Positions 33,953-43,809 of a stretch of 64,000 bases of DNA are shown here, piece by piece. How positions within the stretch are numbered: the stretch's first letter is position 1; each line of letters begins with the position of its first letter. A program made the translations under genes and the position numbers. Source of the stretch: Pyropia yezoensis (lineage: Eukaryota > Rhodophyta > Bangiophyceae > Bangiales > Bangiaceae); the NCBI GenBank assembly GCA_009829735.1, contig CM020618.1, positions 15,730,568 to 15,794,567 on the forward strand, in the 5' to 3' direction. A model generated the notes under the pieces. The model worked only from the letters and a program-made list of their open reading frames with translations. It did not search any database and was not told the DNA's origin.

Positions 33953-35071
33953 CGGCGCGGGCCGGGTAATTGGCTTGGGGCGGCGAGGGGGTCGAGTGGG
34001 GGTGGGCGCGGCGGCGCTAGGTGGTGGCGGGGGGGGGTTGGGGGACGAGCAGCTGCCTTGGGAGCCGCGCCCAAACGTGCGCCCATTTTTGGCGACCGTG
34101 AGCGAGCGCAGGTGCGGGGGTGTCCGCGCGGCTGCAGCTCCAGCACACCGTGGCGGTAGGTGGGCACGGGTGACCCGTTGCGGCAACCGCCGCAGCGACG
34201 GCCACGACCGTCACCACCACCGCCATTGCCGTTCACGCCTCAGCCCGCCAAACCTTTGCCTTCTTCATCCTCGCCGGCGCCGTGTTGCCCCAGGGCGCCC
34301 CATTCTCACACACCACGCGGACCTCGCCCTCTTGCCTACCCCGTCGCCCCGCCAGCCGTCCTGACGGCATAGGAGGCCACCGTGGGGAGGTGTGACGTCT
34401 GAAGCGGAAGGGGTGGTGTGCAACAGCGGTGGGGTCGTTTCAGATGGCGTGTGAGATTCGAGGGGGGAGAGACTGGGTCACGACTCGGGGACGCGGAGGG
34501 GCCGCGCGCGTGTTTTGAGGTCGGGCGCGCTGCAAGCGGACTCTTATGTCATGGCCTGGCTTTTTTCTTCTTTTTTTGTCTCTGGCGGCGGCGGCGGCGA
34601 CGCCTCGGAAACCGAGCCCGACACCCACGCCCCCGCCGCGGCACTGCCCGGGGTGATCCCCACACCCCGCCGCGCCGAGCAGTCGCTCTCCCACCAACCA
34701 GCGGTGGCCACTCGACCGCCCCGCTGCCTCGGCGACCACCCGCCACCCCGCCGCCGGCCAGGGGGTGACGCTTCCCGCCGACAGCGCACCCAGCAGCGGC
34801 AACCCGCCACACGGCCCTGCCACCGCGGCGGCCTCCGTCGCTGGTCGAGCCCGCACTCTCCCAACCGGTCAGAGGTAGGGCCTCACCAGGTGAGGGCGTC
34901 GCAGACAAACACGCCACCACCGATGGGCGCTCCCTTGTCGGCGCGCCATATTACGCGGGGGGAAGCAGTCCCCCCCGCCGCCCGCATATGCCCTCCCATC
35001 GGGGGGTCTGCAGGGAGGGATCACGCGGCCATCTTACCCCCCCTGCCCTATGGTTACGGCCACGCAAAGAG
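33953..35071. other. Convergent intergenic region
   Basis: About 1.1 kb between the 3' ends of RGP1 (+) and the membrane-protein gene (-). It includes a T-rich patch (34559-34580). Open frames look random and no gene is supported. Confidence 0.5.
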
Positions 35072-37852
35072 TCACATTGTCGCGCTAGAATGGTGCCGGC
35101 CTGAGGCCGGCTGCGCAGAACTGCCCACGGAGGAAGCCATCGTGGCGGCAGCGGCGACAGCGGCGTCTACGCCGGCGCTCCCGTGCGGCGGCGACCGCCC
35201 AAGGGAGGGGGCACCTGTGCCCCGCAGCTCATTGCCTTCGTAGGAGGCGGCATAGCCTGTGAGAGCTACGCTACCAAACGCGGCAACGACGTTGACGGCC
35301 CCGGCGTCGGGCGATTGCAGCGTTTCGCTGCCGGTGTCGATGCCTAGCACCTGGCGGTATTCTAACCCTTCTTCGACCGATCGGGAGAGGAGAAAGGAGG
35401 CCAGCAGGCTGGCGGCCGGAATCCGGTCTGCACGCCAGCGCAGTGGCATCAGGCAGCTTTGATGTATGGCTTCCACGCGCTCGACGGGGACCGGCCAGCC
35501 GGAAACTACCGTCCCCGATCGGGACAGCACGGCACCGGCAAGCGGATCCCACCGCCCGCACAGCGCGTCAAGCGCGACGCGCATAGCGGGGTAGAACCCC
35601 ACGAGGGGCAAGCGCCGCACCTCTGCCAGCGCCTGGCCGCAGATTCCATGCACCTCACAGGCGCCGGTCAGCACCTTCTCCCACCGAGCGTGCCAGTCGC
35701 GCAGCAGCCCGCGGTGGCTGTCGCCTGTGTTCAGTGGCTTGCGTGTGACGTCGAGCAGCGCCTGACAGTAAGACAGTTTGGCCGGCGGCAGGTCCGGCAA
35801 CCAGCGCCGCAGGGCGGCCTGCTGCGCCTCTTCCACGGCAGTGGACGACGGCAATGTGGTCGGAGGCGCGGGGAAAGGCAGACGCCACATGCTCGGCGGC
35901 TGAGATGGCCACGCCATCTCCTGCCGCACCGCGTCCTTGGCGTCGTGCACATACTGGAGGCCGTAGAGAAAGTCGCCTTTGGACACAAAAGTATTGGGAC
36001 TGCTGCCGCCGCCACCCGCCCGCAACCCACTGTCGCCGCCTGCTGCCGCCTCATTGCGTCGGGGAGGCCGGCCCGCCGCCCCCATCGTCAGGTACAGATC
36101 CCCGGCACCGTCGTCCAGATCGGCCACCACCATCCACACCTGCAGCCCAAACACTGCAAAGTCCGCAAGCCCCCCGTCCGCAATCACCAGGTCCGTCCAG
36201 GCAAAAGGCGGATCTTGGCCGCCATCGCCTCCCCAGTCGTCGAGAAGCGGCCGAGCATAGTTGGGGCTGTCCAGCCAGCGTTTGATCTGCGCGCTCAGCT
36301 CATCTGCGGCAACGGGTGCACTACCGCTGCGATCAACCGGCGATTCGTTGGCCCCGGGGGGCTCTCGCTCGGTAGGTGGGTGCGTCAGCCAGCTCCCAAA
36401 CTGGCCAATTGCCTCCACAGAAAGGCGGGCCCACCAGTAGCCGTGGCCGAGCGCCGCCCATCCCGTCGCCGGCAAGACCCTGAGACCAAGCAGTAGCAGC
36501 GTGCCGAGACGCCGGGACGCAGCCTCCCAGTCAAGCACCCACCGCAAGCTGGTCCGCAGGGCATAAACGCGCAGGCGGTCGATGGAGCAGACGGCTGGGT
36601 TGATGACGAGGCGGTCAAGGGGGGCTCGGTGCGTCAGCGACGCCAAGCGAGCAGACAGCTCTGAGCGGTCCAACAACTCGCACTCAAACACTTCGCCCGT
36701 CAGCGCCGCCGAAACACCACGAGGCTCTACGGGTTCTAAACGAGCGCGCTCAGCCGCGCCGCGGCGAGGGCGGAACAAATTCCGCCATCGGGAATACTTC
36801 GACATCTTGTCGGGAACGCCAAACACATGCAGCATCAAATGGGCAAGCGCCCGCACGCGTACGGTGCCACCGCCGAGCTGTGGGCGCAGCGCTTCCTCGA
36901 TCATCTGAAAACGCGACGCTCGAGCGTGTATCCCCTCTAAATGAGGACGGTTGTACTCATCAAGGCGTCCGCACGGACATGGCGGCAGATGACATTCCAA
37001 GGATGCAGCGACAGGATCATCTTCGTGGCCGAGTGCGCAAACCTTGGACAGGAGTGGTGCACCACTCCTCGGGATGGTGTCGATGCCAAAAAAGAAGCGC
37101 CTGCAGAACCCATCTGGGGAGATTGGCTGGCCAGCTCGCTGGCCAGAGGCAACTCTCGCGCCATATGATAACACCAACATGAAAGGAAGAATATAAAGCC
37201 AAACAGCACCAAATGGTCCAGTGAACACCGGATGATTCGTGGCGGCTCGACGCAGTTCAGGAGACAAGCGCTCGTATTCTCGCACCAGAAAGAGAAGCTG
37301 CGATTGTAGCACGCGCGGTCCCCGGCCCCGCATGGTGTCGTTCAGCCACCTGCGCGACTCATCGCAGATGGTATACGTCGGGGGGTCGCCCGCAAAGAGC
37401 CAGCGGGCCAGAGTGTAGTTATTCAGGACATGCAGGAAGCGTTGCACGCGCGACGAACAAATGCCCCAGTCAAAAGTGATCACCAGAAACAGGAGCCGAG
37501 TCTCGACCGGGAACGACACGCTGCTTGTGATGAGCTTGAGCAGCTGCCAATAGGAAATTCCGACAATGACCACGCGGATGACGAGGCTCGACACCTCGGC
37601 GATCAGCAGGACACACCACGAGTAAGCTCTGGCACCCACGTCGTCTAGTAGCACCACTCCCGCGCGGGCAATGACAAGGCACATCACCGGGTAGGCTAGT
37701 GTCCAAGCCAGCTCGTCTTCCTTGGCGGCCTCGGCCAGGTGCGCCTTGATGGCAGCGCACGAGACGGGCTCCTGAAGCGCCGGGCAGGCGCTCGTCTGCC
37801 GGGCTGCCGCCGCCGGCACGGGCGCCACCGCAGCGGCGGCGGTGGCGGCCAT
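35072..37852 (-). CDS. Unrecognised multi-pass membrane protein (926 aa)
   Basis: An open frame with ordinary amino-acid composition, unlike its Ala/Gly-rich neighbours. Predicted hydrophobic segments lie at about 52-69 (AYPVMCLVIARAGVVLL), 79-101, 118-132, 214-234 (FGAVWLYILPFMLVLSYG) and 450-474. A Cys cluster (ECHLPPCPC, about 287-294) and a long soluble C-terminal half rich in Trp (VLDWEAA, WHARWEKVLTG) follow. No family is recognised. I start at the ATG at 37852 (GGCCATGG). The frame is open to 38512 but has no ATG there and runs into duplicated DNA. A hydrophobic Ala-rich stretch just upstream could be a signal peptide if an unseen 5' exon supplies the start. It lies at the edge of a mobile-element zone, so an element origin cannot be excluded. 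Confidence 0.7.
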   Translation of the reverse strand: MAATAAAAVAPVPAAAARQTSACPALQEPVSCAAIKAHLAEAAKEDELAWTLAYPVMCLVIARAGVVLLDDVGARAYSWCVLLIAEVSSLVIRVVIVGISYWQLLKLITSSVSFPVETRLLFLVITFDWGICSSRVQRFLHVLNNYTLARWLFAGDPPTYTICDESRRWLNDTMRGRGPRVLQSQLLFLVREYERLSPELRRAATNHPVFTGPFGAVWLYILPFMLVLSYGARVASGQRAGQPISPDGFCRRFFFGIDTIPRSGAPLLSKVCALGHEDDPVAASLECHLPPCPCGRLDEYNRPHLEGIHARASRFQMIEEALRPQLGGGTVRVRALAHLMLHVFGVPDKMSKYSRWRNLFRPRRGAAERARLEPVEPRGVSAALTGEVFECELLDRSELSARLASLTHRAPLDRLVINPAVCSIDRLRVYALRTSLRWVLDWEAASRRLGTLLLLGLRVLPATGWAALGHGYWWARLSVEAIGQFGSWLTHPPTEREPPGANESPVDRSGSAPVAADELSAQIKRWLDSPNYARPLLDDWGGDGGQDPPFAWTDLVIADGGLADFAVFGLQVWMVVADLDDGAGDLYLTMGAAGRPPRRNEAAAGGDSGLRAGGGGSSPNTFVSKGDFLYGLQYVHDAKDAVRQEMAWPSQPPSMWRLPFPAPPTTLPSSTAVEEAQQAALRRWLPDLPPAKLSYCQALLDVTRKPLNTGDSHRGLLRDWHARWEKVLTGACEVHGICGQALAEVRRLPLVGFYPAMRVALDALCGRWDPLAGAVLSRSGTVVSGWPVPVERVEAIHQSCLMPLRWRADRIPAASLLASFLLSRSVEEGLEYRQVLGIDTGSETLQSPDAGAVNVVAAFGSVALTGYAASYEGNELRGTGAPSLGRSPPHGSAGVDAAVAAAATMASSVGSSAQPASGRHHSSATM

Positions 37853-38053
37853 GGCCGGGGCCACCGGCCGCGGCGGCGCGGCGGGGGTCGGCCCCAGCGG
37901 CGCCCCAGCCGCGGCGGCTGCCCCCAACACCACCGCCGCCGCACCCACAATGGCGGCGCGTATGGTGCCGCCGCCGCCTCTGCCGCCGCTGCCGCCGCTG
38001 CCACCGCTGCCACCGCTGCCACCGCTGCAACCCCGCGGCCACGCACACCGACC

Positions 38054-38406
38054 CAACACTGGCCGGCGGGAGGCTTGGGAGAGTGAGCGGCTGGGGGGGG
38101 GGGGGGGGGAGGGGGAGGGTGTACCGTACCCGTCCCCGTGGGTGACGACTCTCACTGTCGCCACCGCTGCCGCCGCGCAGCCCGTCGTCGGTGGATGCGT
38201 CTGCGGTGGAGCGCGCCGCAGCGGGGGGAAAACGGGGGCGGAAGGGTGGGAGGGGGGGCGGAAGGGTGGGCGGGGGGGCGGAAGGGTGGGAGGGGGCGGG
38301 ACCCCGCAAGCGCCCGGTGTATTCACCGCTGGGTATTGTCGCAACGGCAGGGGAGATGCTGGGGAAGGGGCGCGCCGCGGTGGACGACGACGCGGGCTGT
38401 TCCGTC
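38054..38406 (+). repeat. 353-bp direct repeat, copy 1
   Basis: Begins CAACACTGGCCGGCGGGAGG and ends GGGCTGTTCCGTCG. It is nearly identical to 38932-39285, differing mainly near the G run and by one G/A. It contains three GGGCGGAAGGGTGGG-type units. It lies just upstream of the membrane-protein start. Confidence 0.85.
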
Positions 38407-38531
38407 GAACCCGATGGCACGAAAAAAGCCAAGGCGTGCCGTCGCCACCGGCCCTGGCCGCCCACCCTCCCACCACACCCCGTCGCCCTCGCTGACCCGC
38501 GGCGCCCCCCACCGTCTTCAGGGGGGGGCCG
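38400..38531 (+). repeat. Dispersed repeat of about 130 bp, copy A
   Basis: From TCCGTCGAACCCGATGG to the G8 run before CCGACC. It is repeated about 97 percent identically at 44363-44494. It abuts the right end of 353-bp repeat copy 1, with a short overlap. Confidence 0.8.
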
Positions 38532-38931
38532 ACCTCGCGCGGGCGGGGGCGTCATGGGCGGGCACACGAGCCGCACCTGGCGCTCCCCTGGCCCTGCCGG
38601 CAGTTGCGGGTGGGCGCCCCCCCCGGCGCGGCGCCGTGTGCGTGCGCGCTGGCGTGTTTTTTGGCGGGGGGGACGGACAAGAAGACGGATCTGTGCTGCG
38701 CGATGTCGACGCGGGGACTTCTGCGGGTCACGCGTCGCGCGGCGCGGCGCCGTGTGGCCGCGACGAGGGTGGCCGCGACCCCTACCCGACGCCGCGCACG
38801 CGCGCCGCGCGCCACACGCGGCGGCAGCGGTGCGCTGGCGCCAGCGCACGCCAGCGCACGCCAGCGCCTGCCGCTCGCGCGGGGACGCCCCGCGGGGGCG
38901 GTGCCCCCCCGGCACCAACCGGGAACGACGT
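38532..38931. other. GC-rich spacer between the 353-bp repeats
   Basis: About 400 bp containing short internal direct repeats (CGCGCGGCGCGGCGCCGTGTG-like and GCCAGCGCACGCCAGCGCAC at 38837-38870). No gene is supported. With the 130-bp repeat it fills the interval between the two 353-bp copies. Confidence 0.45.
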
Positions 38932-39285
38932 CAACACTGGCCGGCGGGAGGCTTGGGAGAGTGGGCGGCGGGGGGGGGGAGGGGGGGAGGGGGAGGGTGT
39001 ACCGTACCCGTCCCCGTGGGTGACGACTCTCACTGTCGCCACCGCTGCCGCCGCGCAGCCCGTCGTCGGTGGATGCGTCTGCGGTGGAGCGCGCCGCAGC
39101 GGGGGGAAAACGGGGGCGGAAGGGTGGGAGGGGGGGCGGAAGGGTGGGCGGGGGGGCGGAAGGGTGGGAGGGGGCGGGACCCCGCAAGCGCCCGGTGTAT
39201 TCACCGCTGGGTATTGTCGCAACGGCAGGGGAGATGCTGGGGAAGGGGCGCGCCGCGGTGGACGACGACGCGGGCTGTTCCGTCG
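38932..39285 (+). repeat. 353-bp direct repeat, copy 2
   Basis: Second copy of 38054-38406 in the same orientation. After its CCGTCG end the sequence changes to unrelated, AT-richer DNA rather than the 130-bp repeat. The terminal bases are not TG...CA, which argues against LTRs. Confidence 0.85.
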
Positions 39286-39833
39286 CCAGAGGCCTATTCA
39301 CGCAAACATCGACTCAAGATGAGACTTAAACGGACTGTCATATAAAGCAACTCAACTGAGCCAGGAAGCGACTCAAGGCTGGCTCACATCTGAGACGCCC
39401 CACGAGACCCGTCTCAGATCTGGGATCTGGGACAGCTAGGGGACAGGAATTCATCGGCTCGCATTGAGCAGAATTGACGTCCACGCAACCGGGACCAGCA
39501 TCGCGCGCGATTCTCCGTTCAAGCCTCGTCGTGTGCGCGCCGACTCTTCGTCTTGCCCATGGCGCTTGCAGCGTCGGGCGTGCGTGTGCGTCCGTGCTCG
39601 TCCCCGGTAGCTTGCTGTCGCCAAGAGTCCTTCTGCGCCGTGTCGGACAGCTACCGGGTGGCGCTGACTGCCTTGCCCCGCCCCCCGCACTCCCCCTTTT
39701 GCCGCCCCTGCTCTCCTCGCTTGCGCTCCTCGTCTACTGATCGTGATCCCCTCCTCCCCCCTCCCTCCCCTCATCTTGATCTCCTCCCTCCGCCCTTATC
39801 CATCTCTACCCACGCTTCATCCTCACCGGGGCC
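39286..39833. other. Left end and leader of the Harbinger element
   Basis: AT-richer DNA than the repeats to its left. It holds repeated GACTC motifs, the ATCTGAGACG inverted pair and a C/T-rich leader (39540-39833) ending at the transposase ATG. No separate gene. Confidence 0.5.
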
Positions 39834-41658
39834 ATGGCTGCACTGCCGCGCGAGATGCTTGACGCACTACGGGCCGCTGGGCGCATGGACGCGGACCTGA
39901 ACGAGGCTGTCGACGTGCTTGCTGTGCAAGAAGCCGCGGCTGGGCTGGTTGACCTGCGTAAAGGTGATCCTCTCCTAGACTGGGTAGAGGGGGTGGTGGA
40001 CCTGCTCGAGGCGCTGGAGCCCGGTGAGAGAGAGGAGTGGGACCACCTGCGTGGCGCTCTGCGCACCCTTTCGTTGGTCTCGGTGGGAGGTGCGGGGGGG
40101 GGGGGGGGGCTGATGCGTCAGACCTGTTCGACCTGTGTGAGTTGGCCGAATTAGCGACCATTTGTGGGCAGGCAAACAGGTGTGCACCGCGTGCACGCGA
40201 CCTCGTGGGTCGGTTTTTTTTGAAGAGCATTGAGCAGGGTGCTTTTTTCCGCGACGTGCGCATGACGCCCGCCCACTTTGATGAGTTGGTGGCACTTGCA
40301 ACGCCGTACTTGCCCGTCGCGACTCGGGGGCCTGCTGCCATTCCCCCTCGGTGGAGGTTCTTCGCTGTTTTGTTTTGGCTTGCTCAGGGCGAACGGCAGC
40401 GAGTGGTGGCGCGCGCGGTCGATGTTGCCGAGTCCACGTTTTGCAAGTTTTGCAACCCCGTGGTGGAGGCGTTACGGCGTGCCCTCCCTGCTCCCGCCTG
40501 GCCTGACAAGCACGAGCGCAAGAAGATTGGGCTCGACTTCTCGCGGCTCACGGGCGGCAATCACGCTGCGTGGCGCGGCCTGTACGTACCATATGTGATG
40601 CGATTTTGTTTTTCGGTTGCCGAGTGCGCTCGTCCATCCTGCCGTGACGTATGCATGTGTGTACACTCGTACACCCTGACCTGTGTGGTGTGGGTGGGTT
40701 GTGCCTTAGTAGCTGGAGCTAACGACGTTGGGTTTTCGATTTCTTCCTTCCTCTTTGGCCTGCTCTGGTTGTAGGTGCGGGCCGTTGACGGTTGTCACAC
40801 CCCTCTGCTCACACCGTTTGGTGAGCATAAAGAGGATTTCACGGACCGCTATGCGCGTTGCTCCCTCCTCTTCCTCCCCATCTCTGATACGCGGCTCATT
40901 CGGTACTTCGTGGGGGGCTTCCCCGGGTCGCGTGGCGACTCAAATGCCTTCAAGGAGCGCTCCTGGTATCGGGCGATGCTGGATGCAGGGGACACGCTAC
41001 CCCCCTTGGAGGATGGAGAATTTATTCTTGGGGATGCTGGCTTTGCCTTAGCCGTTTTTTTGGTATGTCATGTTCTTACCGGAGAGCACCACATACGGTG
41101 GCCATGAGCTTCGACGTGTGGGAGGAGAACGTGCTAGTGGGTATTGAAGACGGGGGGGGGGGGGCGGTCAGCCCATCCCCGCCGCGCGCTTGCGGATGGC
41201 GAGGGGGCCCGCCCTCCCCGCCCTCCCCCTCCCACATTGGCTAGACGCCGCACGCCCCTCCGCATAGGTGCCCCCGCCTCGCCGGGCTATCTGCCTATCT
41301 CCAGATGGGGGCGATACCTGTCATGCTGACCGCACTTCTTGTGGAAGGTACTCCGCCGTGACCGTTTCGGATCCCCTTTTTCTTATAGCAGATTACTCCT
41401 TTCCGAGAGGCAGACATGCATGGACCCAACGTTGCGTCCATGAGGCGGTTCAACCACCAACACGCGAAAATGCGGGTCGTGGTTGAAAATGCTTTTGGGC
41501 GGTTGAAGGGTAGGTGGCACGTGCTGAGGATGACGTACGCGCACCCTCAACTGGCCGCCAGTGTGCAGGAGGTGTGCGTTCTGCTCCATAATTTTTTGGA
41601 GGAGCGCAACGGAGCGTCTGACGGCGAGGCTCTGGAGGCTGATGAAGAGGACCCTTAA
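39834..41658 (+). CDS. PIF/Harbinger DDE transposase, three exons, one frame break
   Basis: Cut-and-paste transposase, about 436 aa, join(39834..40585, 40775..41062, 41389..41658). Both introns (189 and 326 nt) are GT-AG and phase 0: donors GTACCA and GTATGT, acceptors TTGTAG and TTTTTCTTATAG. Exon 1 holds an N-terminal helical region and a helix-turn-helix (VARAVDVAESTFCKFCNPVVEAL). Exon 2 begins VRAVDGCHTPLLTP (first catalytic Asp) and carries LGDAGF (second Asp). Exon 3 has QITPFRE and VVVENAFGRLKGRW (catalytic Glu), then a C-terminal helix. All DDE residues are present. The frame breaks in the G16 run at 40094-40109 and one extra G restores it. Start context is GGCCATGG. Confidence 0.88.
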
Positions 41659-42280
41659 TCCTCGTCCGTAGCAGGCACCGAGGACTCTACGTCGGCGGCT
41701 GGAGCTCAGCGCCGCATCGAGCTGGTGAAAGCGCTGGGGCTGCCGTGGGTGGACGCAGCCACGTAGCAGATGGCAGCGGTTGAGGGCGGCCAGTTCTCGG
41801 GAAGGGGCGTACTGTGAGGGCTTCCACATAGGAGGTGGGACGATGTGTGGCTGCTACTGTGGGTGAGTGTGGAGATCCTTGAGTAAGGGGCGGGGTGTCG
41901 CGGCTGCCACTTGGGGGGGGGGAGGGGGGAAGGTCATCAGTCCGGGGTGGGGCGCTGGTGGCGTGGTTGTTGTGGGGGGGGGGACTGCACGCCTGGGGCG
42001 GGAGGGGGGAGCCGCTTCTATGTTGGTGAGGGGGCGGGAGGACGCTTTCGAGAGAGGGGGACTCCTGTGGGGCCATTTTCTCGGTGGGATGGACAGATGC
42101 AAGCGCGGGCGGGGGGGTCAGCGTGCGCGTGCATCGAGGGGGTTGTACATCGCTGGGTGCGCGCTTGTCAAGCACGGCTGATAGTTGGCGGGGGAGAGAC
42201 CTCCTCTTTCTCATCATAGGCCATTTGTTCTTTTGCAATCAAGAGACAACAGCGCCACGGCTTGAATTCCAGCCACCCAC
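41659..42280. other. Space between the convergent Harbinger genes
   Basis: About 0.6 kb, with several G runs (41911-41925, 41976-41985). No ORF with family features; probably the two 3' UTRs. Confidence 0.5.
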
Positions 42281-43255
42281 TCACAGCCCACGACGCGCTT
42301 TCTCTGCGTACGCGTTCATCATATTCACAAGCGCTTGGCGCACGTCATTGGCCGACGTCCCACCCTCTTCCCTACTAGTCTGCTCCGCGCGGCGCTTGCT
42401 CTCCAGGTATTCGCGGAGGAGTCCCACTGCAGTATCTTTCTTGGCCTTCTTGCGCCCCGGTGAGCTTGCCGCAATCTCGGCCGCGGTGGCCGTAGCAGAG
42501 ATGTCGCGTACAGGAGCAGAAGGGCCAGGGGCTAGGGGGCTCTCAGCGCGGACATCCGAGTCGTCTCCCCCACCACTAGCCGTGCTTCCCCCATCTCCGT
42601 CTGACTTAGGGCCCTCCGCATGGTCTGCAGAGCCAGGAGCGTCGACGGTGGCTTCCGCTAGGCCGCTCACGCCACCGCTCCGCTTGCTGGCGCCACCGTC
42701 CCGGGCGCTCTCGTCTCCGGCCGTGTTGCTCTCGCTGTGGACGCCCCGCGCCCCACCCAGCTCGCCAGAGCGCACCTGCGCGGCCGCCATGAGGTCGACG
42801 GGCTCTCGGACAGTAAGCTGCGTTGACACGTGCGACTTCTTGAACGCCTCCCGGGCGAGGTCAAACAGAATGGCGCCCCCAAACTTGATAATGAGGTCCT
42901 CACGCTGCGCTGCGCTCATTCCGGTTGACTTTAGCTTCAGACGCGTGTCAGCGTATCGCGTGCGCATGTTCTTGATTTTCTTGTCCACTGCCACCGCTTC
43001 GCGGGTGCGCGCCAGCGACTGGTCAACGGTGGGAGTCGCGTTGACAAAAGCGTCCAGCATGGCGCCGCCCGCTCGGCGCTTCATGTCGCCGGTGCGGCTG
43101 GCGCGGTATGCCGCCCAGTGGGTGGCCGCCGCAGTGAGGATGCCCACGCACTCGCCGGGAGTAAAGTTCTTGGAGCGGTTGGTATTGACTGCGCCACCTG
43201 CCGCCTTGCGCTTGCGCCCCTTGCCGTTCTGTACCGGGCCGCGCTCTGCCTCCAT
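42281..43255 (-). CDS. Harbinger Myb/SANT-like DNA-binding partner
   Basis: 324 aa from an ATG at 43255. In Harbinger elements this second protein binds the transposase and the DNA ends and carries the complex to the nucleus. Visible are a basic N-terminus (GKGRKRKAAGG, a likely nuclear localisation signal) and a trihelix/Myb-like region (about 25-140: NFTPGECVGILTAAATHWAAY then KIKNMRTRYADTRLKLK, the typical last helix). An acidic Ser/Gly linker and a C-terminal helix (GLLREYLESKRRAEQ) follow, common in these proteins for partner contact. The frame is intact. An upstream extension of the frame to 43516 is Cys/Pro-rich and probably leader. Convergent with the transposase. Confidence 0.8.
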   Translation of the reverse strand: MEAERGPVQNGKGRKRKAAGGAVNTNRSKNFTPGECVGILTAAATHWAAYRASRTGDMKRRAGGAMLDAFVNATPTVDQSLARTREAVAVDKKIKNMRTRYADTRLKLKSTGMSAAQREDLIIKFGGAILFDLAREAFKKSHVSTQLTVREPVDLMAAAQVRSGELGGARGVHSESNTAGDESARDGGASKRSGGVSGLAEATVDAPGSADHAEGPKSDGDGGSTASGGGDDSDVRAESPLAPGPSAPVRDISATATAAEIAASSPGRKKAKKDTAVGLLREYLESKRRAEQTSREEGGTSANDVRQALVNMMNAYAEKARRGL

Positions 43256-43809
43256 ACTGCTCTTATGGGATGGACACGAAGGGAGACAACAACGGAGGGA
43301 GTTGGGGTGCGAGAAGGGGGCGGCGTGGAAGGTAGCAAGGCGTGGGTAGGAGCACGGCGCGGGGCGGGAAGGTACCACCCGAAGGCGCATGCAAGAGGGT
43401 GTGAGGAGCACGTGAGGCTGTTTATATGGGCCACCGCCCCCCCACAAAGGTGAGGAGCATGTACCCCCAGGAGCGGCCAACACATGCGCCCCACCGCCGC
43501 CCCCACGCACGGCCAAAGTCGATCCTTACCGGGTCAGAGAAAACTGGGGCGCCCGCCACGCATGGCGCGCTCGCCACACGCGCCATGTAGGGTGGCGCGC
43601 CCGCGGCCGGTTGCGGCGAAGGGCGCAGGATCTTGTGGCTGGCGCGCCACAGGTTGACAAAAAACCAGACGAGAGACTGCACATGGGGAGGTGATTAGCT
43701 CTCATAAGGACAGTATGTAACTTCCAATAAGTAGGAGTTGCTATCTGAGACGAGTCCTGAGACCCGGCTTAAGCCGCCCTCTTCCGTGAATCGTCCTCAG
43801 GGTTGAGAG
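43256..43809. other. Right end of Harbinger and junction
   Basis: Promoter side of the Myb-like gene, then AT-rich DNA from about 43680 carrying ATCTGAGACG at 43743. No gene. Confidence 0.5.

Larger units (their letters stand above)
39388..43752. mobile_element. PIF/Harbinger DNA transposon (approximate limits)
   Basis: The two-gene layout (DDE transposase plus separate Myb/SANT-like protein, here convergent) is diagnostic of PIF/Harbinger. Candidate ends are the motif ATCTGAGACG, present as an inverted pair at 39388-39397/39410-39419 on the left and again at 43743-43752 on the right. Repeated GACTC motifs around 39309-39372 may be subterminal sites. I could not find a target duplication, so both limits are approximate. 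Confidence 0.6.

Noticed and set aside
31628..34186. 852-codon minus-strand frame over RGP1
   Set aside because: Shadow of the RGP1 coding strand, Arg/Gly/Pro-rich, with no family pattern.
38054..39285. The 353-bp pair as LTRs of a short non-autonomous retroelement
   Set aside because: The repeats start CAACACTGG and end CCGTCG, without TG/CA ends, PBS, PPT or a target duplication.
38138..39345. Overlapping plus-strand frames of about 390 codons across the 353-bp repeats
   Set aside because: They repeat themselves because the DNA is duplicated, switch composition at each module and show no domain.
40094..40109. Programmed frameshifting at the G16 run of the transposase
   Set aside because: The same shift at homopolymers in three unrelated host genes makes a sequence-length error the simpler reading.
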